Assembly: GCA_022791355.1 (NCBI GenBank)
Contig: JAAVYX010000169.1
Coordinates: 1-17,348 of the forward strand
Source: Clostridiales bacterium
GTDB lineage: Bacteria > Bacillota > Clostridia > Oscillospirales > Acutalibacteraceae
DNA length: 17,348 bases
Direction of reading: 5' to 3'
A program made the translations under genes and the position numbers. Positions 6,127 through 13,947 of this stretch are shown in pieces (positions within the stretch are counted from its first letter, which is position 1; the number at the start of each line of letters is the position of its first letter). Under the pieces are notes generated by a model. That model was not told where the DNA came from. It saw only the letters and a program-made list of their open reading frames with translations, and ran no database searches.

Positions 6127-6837
6127 ATGACAGCTATATTCAAGCGGGAATTCAAATCCTATTTTACGTCCCCGATCGGATACGCGATTCTGGTGGCTTC
6201 TCTGCTGGTCTTCGGCATCATGTTTTCCTCTATGTACGCCGCCGGATCGGCTGAAATCGCCGGTATTTTCAGCAACATATTTACGGTTATCGCCTTTATG
6301 GTGGTTATTATCCCGATTCTCACCATGCGCCTGCTCAGCGAGGAAAAACGGCTGAAAACCGACCAGGCTCTTCTGACCGCGCCGGTTGGCGTGTCCGCTA
6401 TCGTATTGGGCAAGTTTTTCGCCGCCTTTCTGATGTTCGCCGTCAGCGTTTCCATCACCCTGATTTTTCAGATCATCGTCTCCTGCTATGTATCCGCGGA
6501 CTGGATGGTATATCTAAACTGCTTGATCGGGATGCTGCTCTTCGGCGGAGCCCTGATCGCCATCGGTCTTTTCATTTCCTCTTTGACCGAAAGCCCAATG
6601 GTGGCCGTCATTTGCAGCTTCGCCGTTTCCCTTGCGCTGCTGATGCTGGACTTTGCCGGCTATTTAATCAACAACAGCCTTGTTACCAAGCTCATCGGCT
6701 GGATTTCTTTCAGCGGACGGTACAACGCCTTTACCAGCGGCGTCTTTGATTATTCCAACGCGGTTTTCTTCTTGAGCGTCACGGCGGTTTTCCTCTTTTT
6801 CGCGGTTCGTGTGCTTGAGAGCAAAAGATGGGCATAG
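6127..6837 (+). CDS. ABC transporter permease, GldF-like (ABC-2 type)
   Basis: This 236-residue membrane protein is very hydrophobic with about six predicted transmembrane segments. It begins MTAIFKREFKSYFTSPIGY, the typical opening of GldF/NosY-type permeases, and carries the cytoplasmic RLLSEEKRLKTDQALLTAPV segment (about residues 67-86) that usually contacts the ATPase in this family. It has GGAGGG at 6111-6116. Its end overlaps the longest possible start of the next gene, showing tight coupling. The cargo is unknown; in Bacteroidetes related proteins are linked to gliding, but nothing here suggests gliding. Confidence 0.88.
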   Translation: MTAIFKREFKSYFTSPIGYAILVASLLVFGIMFSSMYAAGSAEIAGIFSNIFTVIAFMVVIIPILTMRLLSEEKRLKTDQALLTAPVGVSAIVLGKFFAAFLMFAVSVSITLIFQIIVSCYVSADWMVYLNCLIGMLLFGGALIAIGLFISSLTESPMVAVICSFAVSLALLMLDFAGYLINNSLVTKLIGWISFSGRYNAFTSGVFDYSNAVFFLSVTAVFLFFAVRVLESKRWA

Positions 6838-6851
6838 GAGGGGCGGACATA

Positions 6852-8429
6852 ATGGAAAAACAGAAAAAACCGAAAAACAGATTTTTGCAGCGGGGCGGGT
6901 ACGCTTTGGCGATCACCGCTATTGTGATTGTGGCCGCTCTGGTTCTCAACATCCTGGCCACCGCGCTGGCCGCCAGGTTCCCCCTGGACCTGGATCTGAC
7001 GGCTGAAAAGACCTTTTCCATGTCGGAAAAGAACGCCAAGTATTTGCAGGAGGTCAGCCGTCCGGTTACCATAACCGTCTGTTCCGACGAGGCGGATTAT
7101 TCGGCCACCGGCAGGGTCGCTGAAACCATGCAGAACTACTACATTTCCGATCCCACCGGCAAGTACTTGGCCCAGACCCTGTCCATTTTACGGGAGTATA
7201 CCAAACGCAACAGTAACATCACCCTGCGGTTCGCCGACCCCTACCGTCCTTCCTTCGTGGAAATCCAGCAGCGTTTTTCCGGCAAGCAGATTGGCTACGG
7301 CGATATTCTGGTGGAGAGCGATTTTGAGGTGAACGGCAAGGCGATCAGCCGGCAGCAGGTTATTCACCTACAGGACACGTATGAGATGACCAACACCAGC
7401 GACGAATACGACCGCTATTTCGGATATAACACCTTTGAAATCTCCGGATCCAACCTGGAGACCCTTCTGACCTCGGCTATTTTCAACGCGACCAGCGAAA
7501 AGTCTACTCAGGTCAGCTTCATAGCCGCCCACTCTAATCAAGAGGATATTACCGCCCTGCAGGCCGCTATGGAGCAGAACAATTACGAGTTTTCGGTAAT
7601 TGACAATCTGCTGGGCCAGGATATTCCCGCTGAGACCGACGTCCTGCTCATCACCGCCCCCACCGGCGATTTCGCGGGGGACGAGCTGAGCAAAATCGAC
7701 GCTTTTCTGGAAAACGACGGCAAGCGGGGCAAGGCGCTGCTCTATTTCGCCGGCGCCGCCTCTCCCGAGTTGCCCAATCTGTACGACTTCTTAAATGAGT
7801 GGGGCATTCAGTTTTCAGACGGCATCCTTTACGAAACCACCGCCAACAATTATATAGGAAATCCCACAACCATAGGGCTGCAAAACGAGCGGACCGACTA
7901 TACCAAGAATGTAAACGAAACTTCCAACGTCGTATACGTGGCCAGCAATTGCCTGCCTATGGAGACCGGCTTTTCCACCCAGGGCAACCGTTCCACCACC
8001 CAGCTTCTTTCCTCTTCCGATACGGTTGTGGTCCGGCCCTTCGGGGTGGGAGACGAGTGGAAGCCTTCGGGCAAAGGGGGCAAAGCCTATGCCGCCGGTA
8101 TCCTGTCCAAGGATACCATTTACGCTGAAAATATGGCCGAGCTGAACAGCTATGTTCTGGCCTTCTCCAGCGTCGATTTTCTCAACGAGATGTGGTCCAT
8201 GTACACCTATATCAACAATATCGCCTTTGCCCTGGACGCCGTCAACGCCGCTGCGGGACGGAGCGACGACGCCATCACCATCACGACCAAAACCATCAAC
8301 AACGAAAGCTATGCCGACCGCGTGAACGGCCTTTCCTCCACGATTGTAAAAACCGTCTTTATCGCCGGGCTGCCGCTCCTGTTCGTCGCCGTGGGCATTA
8401 TCGTTTGGGCCAGGAGGAAAAGAAGATGA
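6852..8429 (+). CDS. GldG-like ABC transporter accessory protein
   Basis: This 525-residue protein resembles the GldG family found with GldA/GldF-type transporters. An N-terminal membrane segment (about 17-39) is followed by DLDLTAEKTFSMSEKNAKYL, a typical GldG opening, then a large extracytoplasmic region with a Rossmann-like part (for example DVLLITAPTGDF), and a C-terminal membrane segment (about 498-518) ending in WARRKRR. The ATG at 6852 is preferred over 6828 because AGGAGGGG (6836-6843) sits eight bases before it. The stop overlaps the start of the next gene as ATGA. It probably forms an envelope complex with the permease and the DUF4340 protein; the function is unknown outside gliding bacteria. 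Confidence 0.85.
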   Translation: MEKQKKPKNRFLQRGGYALAITAIVIVAALVLNILATALAARFPLDLDLTAEKTFSMSEKNAKYLQEVSRPVTITVCSDEADYSATGRVAETMQNYYISDPTGKYLAQTLSILREYTKRNSNITLRFADPYRPSFVEIQQRFSGKQIGYGDILVESDFEVNGKAISRQQVIHLQDTYEMTNTSDEYDRYFGYNTFEISGSNLETLLTSAIFNATSEKSTQVSFIAAHSNQEDITALQAAMEQNNYEFSVIDNLLGQDIPAETDVLLITAPTGDFAGDELSKIDAFLENDGKRGKALLYFAGAASPELPNLYDFLNEWGIQFSDGILYETTANNYIGNPTTIGLQNERTDYTKNVNETSNVVYVASNCLPMETGFSTQGNRSTTQLLSSSDTVVVRPFGVGDEWKPSGKGGKAYAAGILSKDTIYAENMAELNSYVLAFSSVDFLNEMWSMYTYINNIAFALDAVNAAAGRSDDAITITTKTINNESYADRVNGLSSTIVKTVFIAGLPLLFVAVGIIVWARRKRR

Positions 8430-10123
8430 GCGATTTTCCCGAAAAGGACTTGGATCGGCAGCCGGAACCGGCTGAGGAGCCCAGGCCGGCGGCCGAAGCC
8501 GGGGCCGGCGGGGCCGAGGAACATCCGGCGGATTCCGCCCCGCCGTCCGCCCTCACGGCGGCCGAGCAGGCCGCGGCCGGGGACTCCACCATTTTTACAA
8601 AGCCCGACCACAGCGGCAAAAAGCCGCCCAAAAAGAAAGGCAGTCACTTGGTGCGCAACGTAGTCGCCGCCCTAATAGCCCTTTGCGTACTGGCCGGGGC
8701 GGTTCTGGCCGTATACATGTTCATCCCCAAGCCGGAGGAGGAGGCCGGATCCTCCAGCTCCTCCATGGACATCCAGCTGGTTTCCCTCTCCACCGCCGAC
8801 ATCGCGCGGATCGACCTGCAAAACCAAACCGGCTCCTATTCCATCTATCCTACCGAGGCGGCCGAGGGTATGGGAAGCGGTACCGAGGGACTTACCTGGC
8901 ATATGGACGGCGTGACCGACGAGTATATCGACGCCTACGCCCTCAGCGCCTTGGCCGACGGTTGCGCCTCAGTCCAAGCCCAACGCCGCATCGGGGAGGA
9001 CGGCGACCTAGCGGCCTACGGGCTGGACGCGCCCCGGGCTACCGCCGTGGTGACCGGGCAGAACGAGGCCGACAGCTACGCCCTGTACGTTGGAAACGAC
9101 GCGCCTACCGGCGACGGCGCCTATATCAGGATTGGCGACGACCCGCAGATCTATCTGGCAGGAACCTATCTGCGGGATATCTTCCTGCGGGACAAGGTGT
9201 ATTACACCAATGTGAACATGGTGCAATCGGTGGCCCGGACCAGCGGCAACAGCTCCTATTTTGACGACAGCGGCAACCTCCGCTCCTTTGATCTGATCAC
9301 CATTTCGGGCAAGGACCATCCCGAGACCATGGAGTTTATTCCCAACCCCTATGCCGAGACCTCTCTGATCCCTTACCTGATGCGCAGCCCGGTGACCCAG
9401 AATGTGATGGGGGACGTGTTTGACTCGGTCTTTAAGATTCTCTCCACCGGCCTGACCGCCGACGGGGGCTTCGCCTTTTATCCCACCCCGGAGCAGCTGG
9501 CCTCCTACGGGCTGGACAATCCCGGCACGGTGGTAAACTTCAAGGTGGGGGCTACCGATTTGATCCTGCGGGTGGGTACGTTGACCGAAGACGGCTATTA
9601 TCCCGTCACGGTCAACGACCGGCAGGTGATCTACAAGCTGGAAACCGCCTCGCTCTCCTTTGTGGAGCTGGACCCCGCCGGTTACTTCAGCTCGGTTCTC
9701 TTCATGGACGATATCGTTTCGGTCAAGTCCCTGGAGATGAAGACGGCCGACAGCGATCATGTTTACAGCTTTACCCACGGTGTGGACCAAAATGACGCGG
9801 CCACTCTGGAGGTCGACTGCGGCGGCAAGGCCATTGTCACCGCCGACTTCCGCAACTTCTATCAGTACGTGCTGCGCTGCCCGGCCTCCGACTTCACCCT
9901 GGACGCCGCGCCGGCGGGGGTGGAGCCCAGCTTGGTCCTGACCGTCCGCTATCTGGACGACGCGCGGCCGGCGCTGGAGATTCGCTTTGTCCGGCAATCC
10001 GACCGCCGGTATCATGTGACGGTCAACGGCACGCCCTTAGGCTTCGCCGCCGTCAATACGGTGGATCAGCTCATCCGATACGACGCCGACCTTTACGCCG
10101 GAAAAGAAATCCCTACGCCTTAA
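8426..10123 (+). CDS. DUF4340 domain-containing membrane-anchored protein
   Basis: This 565-residue protein is translationally coupled to the GldG-like gene: its ATG overlaps the upstream TGA and CAGGAGG lies just upstream. Residues 1-77 are a Pro/Ala/Glu-rich, probably disordered cytoplasmic part ending in a Lys-rich stretch (KKPPKKKG); 78-100 is a single transmembrane segment; the rest is extracytoplasmic and matches DUF4340, with two related halves containing LAAYGLDAPRAT and LASYGLDNPGTV, each followed by a short beta-rich stretch. DUF4340 proteins commonly follow GldG-like genes. The duplicated motif suggests an internal domain repeat. The function is unknown, but a sensing or scaffold role with the transporter is likely from context. 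The reading frame upstream to 8192 is not real coding sequence; it overlaps the GldG-like gene. Confidence 0.85.
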   Translation: MSDFPEKDLDRQPEPAEEPRPAAEAGAGGAEEHPADSAPPSALTAAEQAAAGDSTIFTKPDHSGKKPPKKKGSHLVRNVVAALIALCVLAGAVLAVYMFIPKPEEEAGSSSSSMDIQLVSLSTADIARIDLQNQTGSYSIYPTEAAEGMGSGTEGLTWHMDGVTDEYIDAYALSALADGCASVQAQRRIGEDGDLAAYGLDAPRATAVVTGQNEADSYALYVGNDAPTGDGAYIRIGDDPQIYLAGTYLRDIFLRDKVYYTNVNMVQSVARTSGNSSYFDDSGNLRSFDLITISGKDHPETMEFIPNPYAETSLIPYLMRSPVTQNVMGDVFDSVFKILSTGLTADGGFAFYPTPEQLASYGLDNPGTVVNFKVGATDLILRVGTLTEDGYYPVTVNDRQVIYKLETASLSFVELDPAGYFSSVLFMDDIVSVKSLEMKTADSDHVYSFTHGVDQNDAATLEVDCGGKAIVTADFRNFYQYVLRCPASDFTLDAAPAGVEPSLVLTVRYLDDARPALEIRFVRQSDRRYHVTVNGTPLGFAAVNTVDQLIRYDADLYAGKEIPTP

Positions 10124-10148
10124 GGCGAAAGGCGGATATAGATGTCAA

Positions 10149-10190
10149 AAGGCGGGAGGACTTTGTCCTCCCGCCTTAAATTATATTTTT
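10149..10190 (+). terminator. Intrinsic terminator of the ABC operon
   Basis: AAGGCGGGAGGAC (10149-10161) pairs perfectly with GTCCTCCCGCCTT (10165-10177) around TTT: 13 base pairs. AAATTATATTTTT follows, so the T-run starts a few bases after the stem. It sits 26 bases after the operon's last stop. Confidence 0.8.
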
Positions 10191-10899
10191 CATTTTCCTG
10201 TCATGGGGGCGCGACAGGCAGATGGAGATTCCTGCTCCGCGCGGCGTCTCGATTCCCGGCGCGGATAAAGTCTACGCCGCTCCTTATGCAATAAGGGCGG
10301 AAAATCTGCGTCTATGGCCTCTGTCTGCGGTATCCTACCAGAATATCCCGGCCGCCTGCGCCAACGTATCCTTCCGGATGCCTCCGGCTGACTCTCATTA
10401 GCGCAGACCGGCCTCCTGCTTAATTTCCACCGATTACGTTTCACCGACCCGCCGGCCGTTAAAATAAAAGCAATCGTCCTTTGCGTAAAAAAGGTTTCTG
10501 CGCTATACGGCCGCCTTGGAAGGAATGGTACCGTCCCGGAAAGCGGCCGGTAAATATGATGCTGACATTGTCCCAGCGCGTAAGACAGAAATGATATGCC
10601 GTTACACGACGGCATATTAGCATCTCTTATAAAACCGGTGAAACGCCGGATTTTGCGCAGATAGGGTTGGCGGAACAATCGGGATCAAACCGGCTTCCCC
10701 GCTGGCTTTTTGAATTGGAAAATGACACTAGATGGACAATAGGACGCTTTTACGGCCTTTTTAATAGACGCTCAGGGAAAATGTTAAAGGAAAATAGAAC
10801 CGGCGGTAAATATATTTTTTCACCGCATCAAAAAATCGAGCGTTTCCGCGTTATGAAGGCCGTGCGGCAATACTCGGTCAGAAATTCTACTGTATAAAT
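10191..10899. other. Non-coding region between the ABC operon and the flavin lipoprotein
   Basis: I see no credible gene; the frames here give Arg/Pro-rich or patchy translations with no recognisable family. A nine-base-pair hairpin (ATATGCCGT 10594-10602, ACGGCATAT 10609-10617) lies in the middle without a T-run. TGGTACCG near 10530 faintly recalls a T-box core but lacks the rest of that motif. The region ends at a strong terminator (10900-10934), so a plus-strand transcript, possibly a small RNA, may end here. Confidence 0.45.
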
Positions 10900-10934
10900 A
10901 GGAACCCGTCCATAAAGCGGACGGGTTCCTTTTT
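10900..10934 (+). terminator. Intrinsic terminator upstream of the FMN lipoprotein gene
   Basis: AGGAACCCGTCC (10900-10911) pairs with GGACGGGTTCCT (10919-10930) across a seven-base loop, and the right arm runs into TTTTT (10930-10934). This is a textbook intrinsic terminator, yet no protein gene on the plus strand ends before it in the preceding 700 bases. It may end an unannotated RNA or act as an attenuator for the gene at 11023. Confidence 0.75.
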
Positions 10935-11014
10935 AAAATCCGGCGGCGGCCGTATATCCGGGCGGCCGATGAAAATAATAAGGGAAAACGGTCTGCCGAC
11001 CGGATTTTAGGAGG
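10935..11014 (+). promoter_or_regulatory. Structured leader in front of the FMN lipoprotein gene
   Basis: AAAATCCGG (10935-10943) and CCGGATTTT (11000-11008) are a perfect inverted repeat whose right arm directly touches the AGGAGG ribosome site (11009-11014). Inside lie CGGCCG arms (10947-10952, 10963-10968). A hairpin CGGTC (10989-10993) with GACCG (10998-11002) competes with the outer stem. Translational control is possible but unproven. Confidence 0.35.
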
Positions 11015-11022
11015 ATAAAATC

Positions 11023-11550
11023 ATGCATACTTTTGGTAAAATAATCTGCGCGGCCCTGTCCGCCTGCCTGCTGGCTTGTCTAGCCGCCGGCTGTACTTCC
11101 AAAAAGGATGAAAGCTCGTCGAACGCCAGCGGCGGCAGTACGTCTACCGCCTCTGTAACCTCGGCCGCCTCAGGAACGGCCGCCGGCTCCCACAAGGACG
11201 GAACCTATACCGCCGAAGGCAGCTACGACGACCAGGGCTACAAGCCGGTGGTCAAGGTCACAGTGTCCGGCGGCAAGCTGTCGGCTTTGGACTGCGATGA
11301 GGTGAAGGAGGACGGAAGCAGCAAAAAGTCCCTCTCCCAAAGCGGCCAGTACGGCATGAAGGAAAAGGCCGGGGCCAAGGGCGAATGGCACGAAGAGGCG
11401 GCCCTTTTTGAGAAAGCCGCCGTGGAAAAGGGGCTGGACGCCATCTCTTTCGGCAGCGACGGCAAAACCGACGCCATTTCCGGCTGCACCATTTCGGTCA
11501 GCCACTTTGCGGCGCTGGCCCGGGAGGCCCTGCAAAAGGCCGCGCAGTAA
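11023..11550 (+). CDS. FMN-binding domain lipoprotein, PplA-like
   Basis: This 175-residue surface lipoprotein is predicted to carry covalent FMN and to shuttle electrons outside the membrane. Residues 1-23 are a lipoprotein signal peptide with lipobox LAAGC (lipidated Cys24). A Ser/Thr/Ala-rich linker (25-57) precedes one FMN_bind domain (about 58-175) that opens KDGTYTAEGSYDDQGYKP. The flavinylation site reads DAISGCTIS, with Thr156 as the expected attachment residue; the usual Ala is replaced by Cys155. The Listeria electron-transfer lipoprotein PplA has two such domains, so this one is shorter. An AGGAGG lies eight bases before the ATG. The ApbE flavin transferase that would modify it is encoded convergently downstream, and NDH-2 follows. 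Domain and motif are clear; the role in extracellular electron transfer is inferred from context. Confidence 0.88.
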   Translation: MHTFGKIICAALSACLLACLAAGCTSKKDESSSNASGGSTSTASVTSAASGTAAGSHKDGTYTAEGSYDDQGYKPVVKVTVSGGKLSALDCDEVKEDGSSKKSLSQSGQYGMKEKAGAKGEWHEEAALFEKAAVEKGLDAISFGSDGKTDAISGCTISVSHFAALAREALQKAAQ

Positions 11551-12134
11551 CCGTAAAGCTTTTATAGGTATTTGAAACCGGCCGTCCCGCCGGCCATGAA
11601 GACGCAATCCAAACTTTCGCCCGCTGTGTCCAAAGGGCCGCATTGAAGGTCGGTCGGCCGCCGGCAAACCCCCGGTAGAGCGGCCCACCGGCCGCTGTCT
11701 GCGGGATAGCGGTCTCCGCCCATCTGCCACGCCCAAAGAGCAGACCCTCCCGGGCGTCCCAAATAAGGGGCTATTAGGGAACTACCCGCATTCACAGATT
11801 TGGCGGGCGAAAGCCAGCCGCTCCAGGGAGCGGTCCTCAATAAGCCGTTCTTTAGGACGGTCGGACCGCACAGCCGAGCGCAGCTTGGCTGCCCAGCGGC
11901 CGGCAATCAAGGCAGCGCGGCTTGCGTGGGTTTCCCTCGTAAAACCGTATGGTTCCTTTGCGATAGACGGCAGTCTCCCTGACCGGCCGGCCGCCTGCGG
12001 ATAGGCCGACCCGTCGCTAACCCCTCGTCAGAGCGGTCAACCCCACGGCGGTCTGTGAGACGCGTAATTTGGGAAAGCGGCCCGTCCCCCTTTTGACCGC
12101 CCACCGGGCATATGGCCTATTTGCAGGCGGCCGC
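11551..12134. other. Convergent intergenic region with repeat copy B
   Basis: The 584 bases between the convergent lipoprotein and ApbE genes contain no credible gene. They hold a tandem pair of small hairpins (11817-11861), the larger repeat of which these are part (11840-11973), a short GGCC-rich palindrome near 11578, and an eight-base inverted repeat (GCGGTCAA 12033-12040, TTGACCGC 12093-12100). No clear T-tailed terminator is visible for either gene. Confidence 0.5.
11840..11973 (+). repeat. Dispersed structured repeat, family 2 copy B
   Basis: This is the homologue of 4795-4920. Its 5' hairpin pairs GCCGTTC (11844-11850) with GGACGGT (11855-11861) around TTTA; compared with copy A, one C-G pair has become T-A and two pairs have become G-T wobbles, so the stem is kept. 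A further hairpin GCCGCTC (11817-11823) with GAGCGGT (11828-11834) lies just before it, as if this unit were duplicated. The ungapped core is 11897-11950. Confidence 0.6.
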
Positions 12135-13250
12135 TTACCCTTCCGGCTGGATTTGAAGCTTGCCCGGCTCTCCCGTCAGGGTCGCCCCCGAACTGCACAG
12201 CCTGCTCCCGTCGGCCAGCAGGAAAAGGGCCTCCACACCGGGGAGGGACTCGATGAGCGCCATCCCCTTTTCCGGCCCCAGCACAAAGCAGGACGTGCTT
12301 AGAATATCCCCGTCGGCCGATTGGCTGGAGAAAACGGTCACCGACTCCAGGCCGTTTTCCACCGGCCGGCCGTCTGCGGGATTTAAAATGTGGTGATACC
12401 GGCGGCCGTCCAGTTCAAAATACCGCTCGTAGGTTCCCGAGGTCACCACCGACCCGTCGGAAAGCTGTACGCTGGCAGCCAGCGACGAGGCCGCTCCAAA
12501 GGGGTCCCGCACGCCGATGGAGAAGGGTTCCAAATCTTCCGGGGCGGTTAACCGTTTTTCGGCCTTGCCGCCCGCCGCCAGCAGGTTGCCGCCGAAGTTG
12601 AGAAGAAAAGCTTCCACCCCCTGTTCCCGCAGGTAGGCGGCGGTTTTGTCGGCGATATAGCCCTTGGCCGCCCCGCCCAAATCCACCATGGCTCCCTGGC
12701 GCAGACAGACCCTGTTTCCCTCTGCGGACACCTGTCGGAAATCCACACGGGCGGCGGCTTCGGCCAAGGCGGTCGGGTCGGGCAGGGCGGGGGAATCGGC
12801 GTGAAAGTCCCAGAGAAGGCTGGCGGGGGCGATGGTCACGTCAAAGGCCCCGTCGGTTTTTTCCCCGTAAAAAAGGCAGGTTCGCAGCAGTTCGGCCGTG
12901 TCTGAACTGATCTCCACCGGCTGTCCCCCCGCGTGGTTGAGACGCCATACGTCGCTGCCCTCTATGGTTCGGCTGAAAAGGGTTTCATAGTTTTGACAGA
13001 GATTCATGGCCCCGGCCAACGCTTGGTCCAAATCGGGCCGCTGCCGGCCGGCTCTTTTATAGTACCCGTCGTCAAAGGGATCGTAGACTGTGATTTTGAT
13101 CACCGTATCAAAGAGATACCGGGTCTGTGTGCGGCTGGGCGTTTGCGCGTTCCGGCAGGCGGGCAGCAGAAACAGCAGCAGGGACAGCAGCAGAGCGGTC
13201 CCTGCGGAAGGCCGGGACGACGCTCCCAAACGCGGTTTACCTTTACGCAT
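12135..13250 (-). CDS. apbE: ApbE family FAD:protein FMN transferase (FmnB-like)
   Basis: This 371-residue protein should transfer FMN from FAD to a Ser/Thr in FMN_bind domains outside the membrane, using Mg2+. The N-terminus has a basic stretch, a hydrophobic core (19-29) and a possible lipobox LPAC with Cys32, so it is likely a membrane-anchored lipoprotein; Pro at that position is unusual. The ApbE fold follows: FDTVIKITVYD at 47-57, GAFDVTIAP at 134-142, VDLGGAAKGYIADK at 189-202, HHILNP at 286-291 and ADGDILSTSCFVLG at 312-325, the last carrying the expected metal-binding Asp and Thr. Length is typical. The ATG at 13250 has GGAGGG upstream. The gene lies between its probable substrate, the FMN lipoprotein, and NDH-2, but each has its own strand or promoter. 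The family call is firm; the pairing is inferred. Confidence 0.92.
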   Translation of the reverse strand: MRKGKPRLGASSRPSAGTALLLSLLLFLLPACRNAQTPSRTQTRYLFDTVIKITVYDPFDDGYYKRAGRQRPDLDQALAGAMNLCQNYETLFSRTIEGSDVWRLNHAGGQPVEISSDTAELLRTCLFYGEKTDGAFDVTIAPASLLWDFHADSPALPDPTALAEAAARVDFRQVSAEGNRVCLRQGAMVDLGGAAKGYIADKTAAYLREQGVEAFLLNFGGNLLAAGGKAEKRLTAPEDLEPFSIGVRDPFGAASSLAASVQLSDGSVVTSGTYERYFELDGRRYHHILNPADGRPVENGLESVTVFSSQSADGDILSTSCFVLGPEKGMALIESLPGVEALFLLADGSRLCSSGATLTGEPGKLQIQPEG

Positions 13251-13463
13251 ACCTATTCCCTCCTCCCGCCGTATACCGGCCGTTTTCGTTTATTATAGGC
13301 GAGACCCGGGAACCCGTCAAGCCGGCCATGGGTCGATCCCGCCCCAATTACCGTCTTAGCCCGCCGCATTCGGCCTCCGCTTGCGGTAACCTGCGGACGC
13401 CCCGGTCCTCCGACAGCCGGCTCCCATCAGCGCTCTCCCACATCCGACCGCGCATACTGGTTC

Positions 13464-13515
13464 TAGAGCAATTCCTGCAAAGCATGAGAAAAAAGGAGGC
13501 GAAATCAGGAATCGC
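13464..13515 (+). repeat. TAGAGCA repeat module, distant copy 3
   Basis: It begins TAGAGCA like the copies at 789 and 15926 and has a purine-rich middle with ATGAGAAAAAAGGAGG. Its own ends GCAATTCCTG (13468 on) and CAGGAATCGC form a nine-of-ten inverted repeat. Right after it, TCGCGGGGCAAAAG repeats a segment at 730-743 that also lies just before module copy 1, which supports the relation. Confidence 0.35.
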
Positions 13516-13700
13516 GGGGCAAAAGCAAAGGATGTAACCGCCCTGTCGAGCGGCCGACCGTCGCCCGCAGGGGACGGCAACGCCGTCCCGCGATTCCCAG
13601 ACCGCCGATCTTTTCTTAGTATTTTTTGGAGGCGGCTCTAAAGGCTTTACGGCATGAAAGCGTACTAGCGTGTGTTTAAAAAGGTCAAAACGATCTATAC

Positions 13701-13805
13701 ATTTTCGCTCGGGGCGTCTAAACGAACAAGCAAAGGATGTTCTGGCGGCCCGGCGCTTTAACGTCATGGCCTAAACCCATTCGCTTAGACGGGCTGAGCG
13801 AAAAT
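13701..13805. repeat. Inverted-repeat element in the NDH-2 leader
   Basis: The 26-base arms 13701-13726 (starting ATTTTCGCTC) and 13780-13805 (ending GAGCGAAAAT) are complementary at 22 of 26 positions and enclose 53 bases. It lies 140 bases before the NDH-2 start. It could be a MITE-like insertion or a large leader stem-loop. Confidence 0.6.
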
Positions 13806-13819
13806 CCGCATCATTTTTT

Positions 13820-13908
13820 CGGTTTAAAGACACAGGCTAAACCGCACAGCGCAATTTCTTATTTTCGCCCTTGCGGCCGCCCTTTAGTCTGCCCGCAAAG
13901 AGGGCGGC
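13820..13908 (+). promoter_or_regulatory. Two hairpins in the NDH-2 leader
   Basis: CGGTTTA (13820-13826) pairs with TAAACCG (13838-13844). GCCGCCC (13876-13882) pairs with GGGCGGC (13902-13908), with three more pairs possible past a bulge. Both lie within 130 bases of the ATG at 13948, so they would be in the transcript leader if transcription starts upstream. No known riboswitch is recognised. Confidence 0.35.
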
Positions 13909-13947
13909 GCAATCAAAGTCCGCCCGGCCGGGAGAAAGGATTCAGAT

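Larger units (their letters stand above)
13251..13947. other. Divergent intergenic region between apbE and ndh
   Basis: The 697 bases contain no credible gene; minus-strand frames here are Arg/Cys/Ser-rich with no family resemblance. They should hold both divergent promoters. TTTAAA (13675) with TATACA (13696) is a weak candidate toward NDH-2. Structured parts are a TAGAGCA module relative (13464-13515), a hairpin GGGACGGC with GCCGTCCC around 13565-13585, a 105-base inverted-repeat element (13701-13805) and two hairpins in the NDH-2 leader. Confidence 0.5.

Noticed and set aside
9008..10015. 335-residue frame opposite the DUF4340 gene
   Set aside because: Antisense shadow in GC-rich coding DNA; the plus-strand frame is coupled to the operon and matches DUF4340.
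10520..10540. Possible T-box core (TGGTACCG)
   Set aside because: The full AGGGTGG-ACCGCG pattern, a specifier stem and a downstream aminoacyl-tRNA or amino-acid gene are all missing.
10190..10678. 162-residue minus-strand open frame
   Set aside because: Arg/Pro/Ser-rich with no recognisable domain and no clear ribosome site; it overlaps hairpins and the ABC operon terminator tail.
10667..10897. 76-residue open frame before the orphan terminator
   Set aside because: No ribosome site or family resemblance; the composition is patchy. A small gene here cannot be fully excluded because a strong terminator follows.
13348..13767. 139-residue minus-strand open frame upstream of apbE
   Set aside because: Arg/Cys/Ser-rich translation crossing a repeat module and an inverted-repeat element; no domain or ribosome site.
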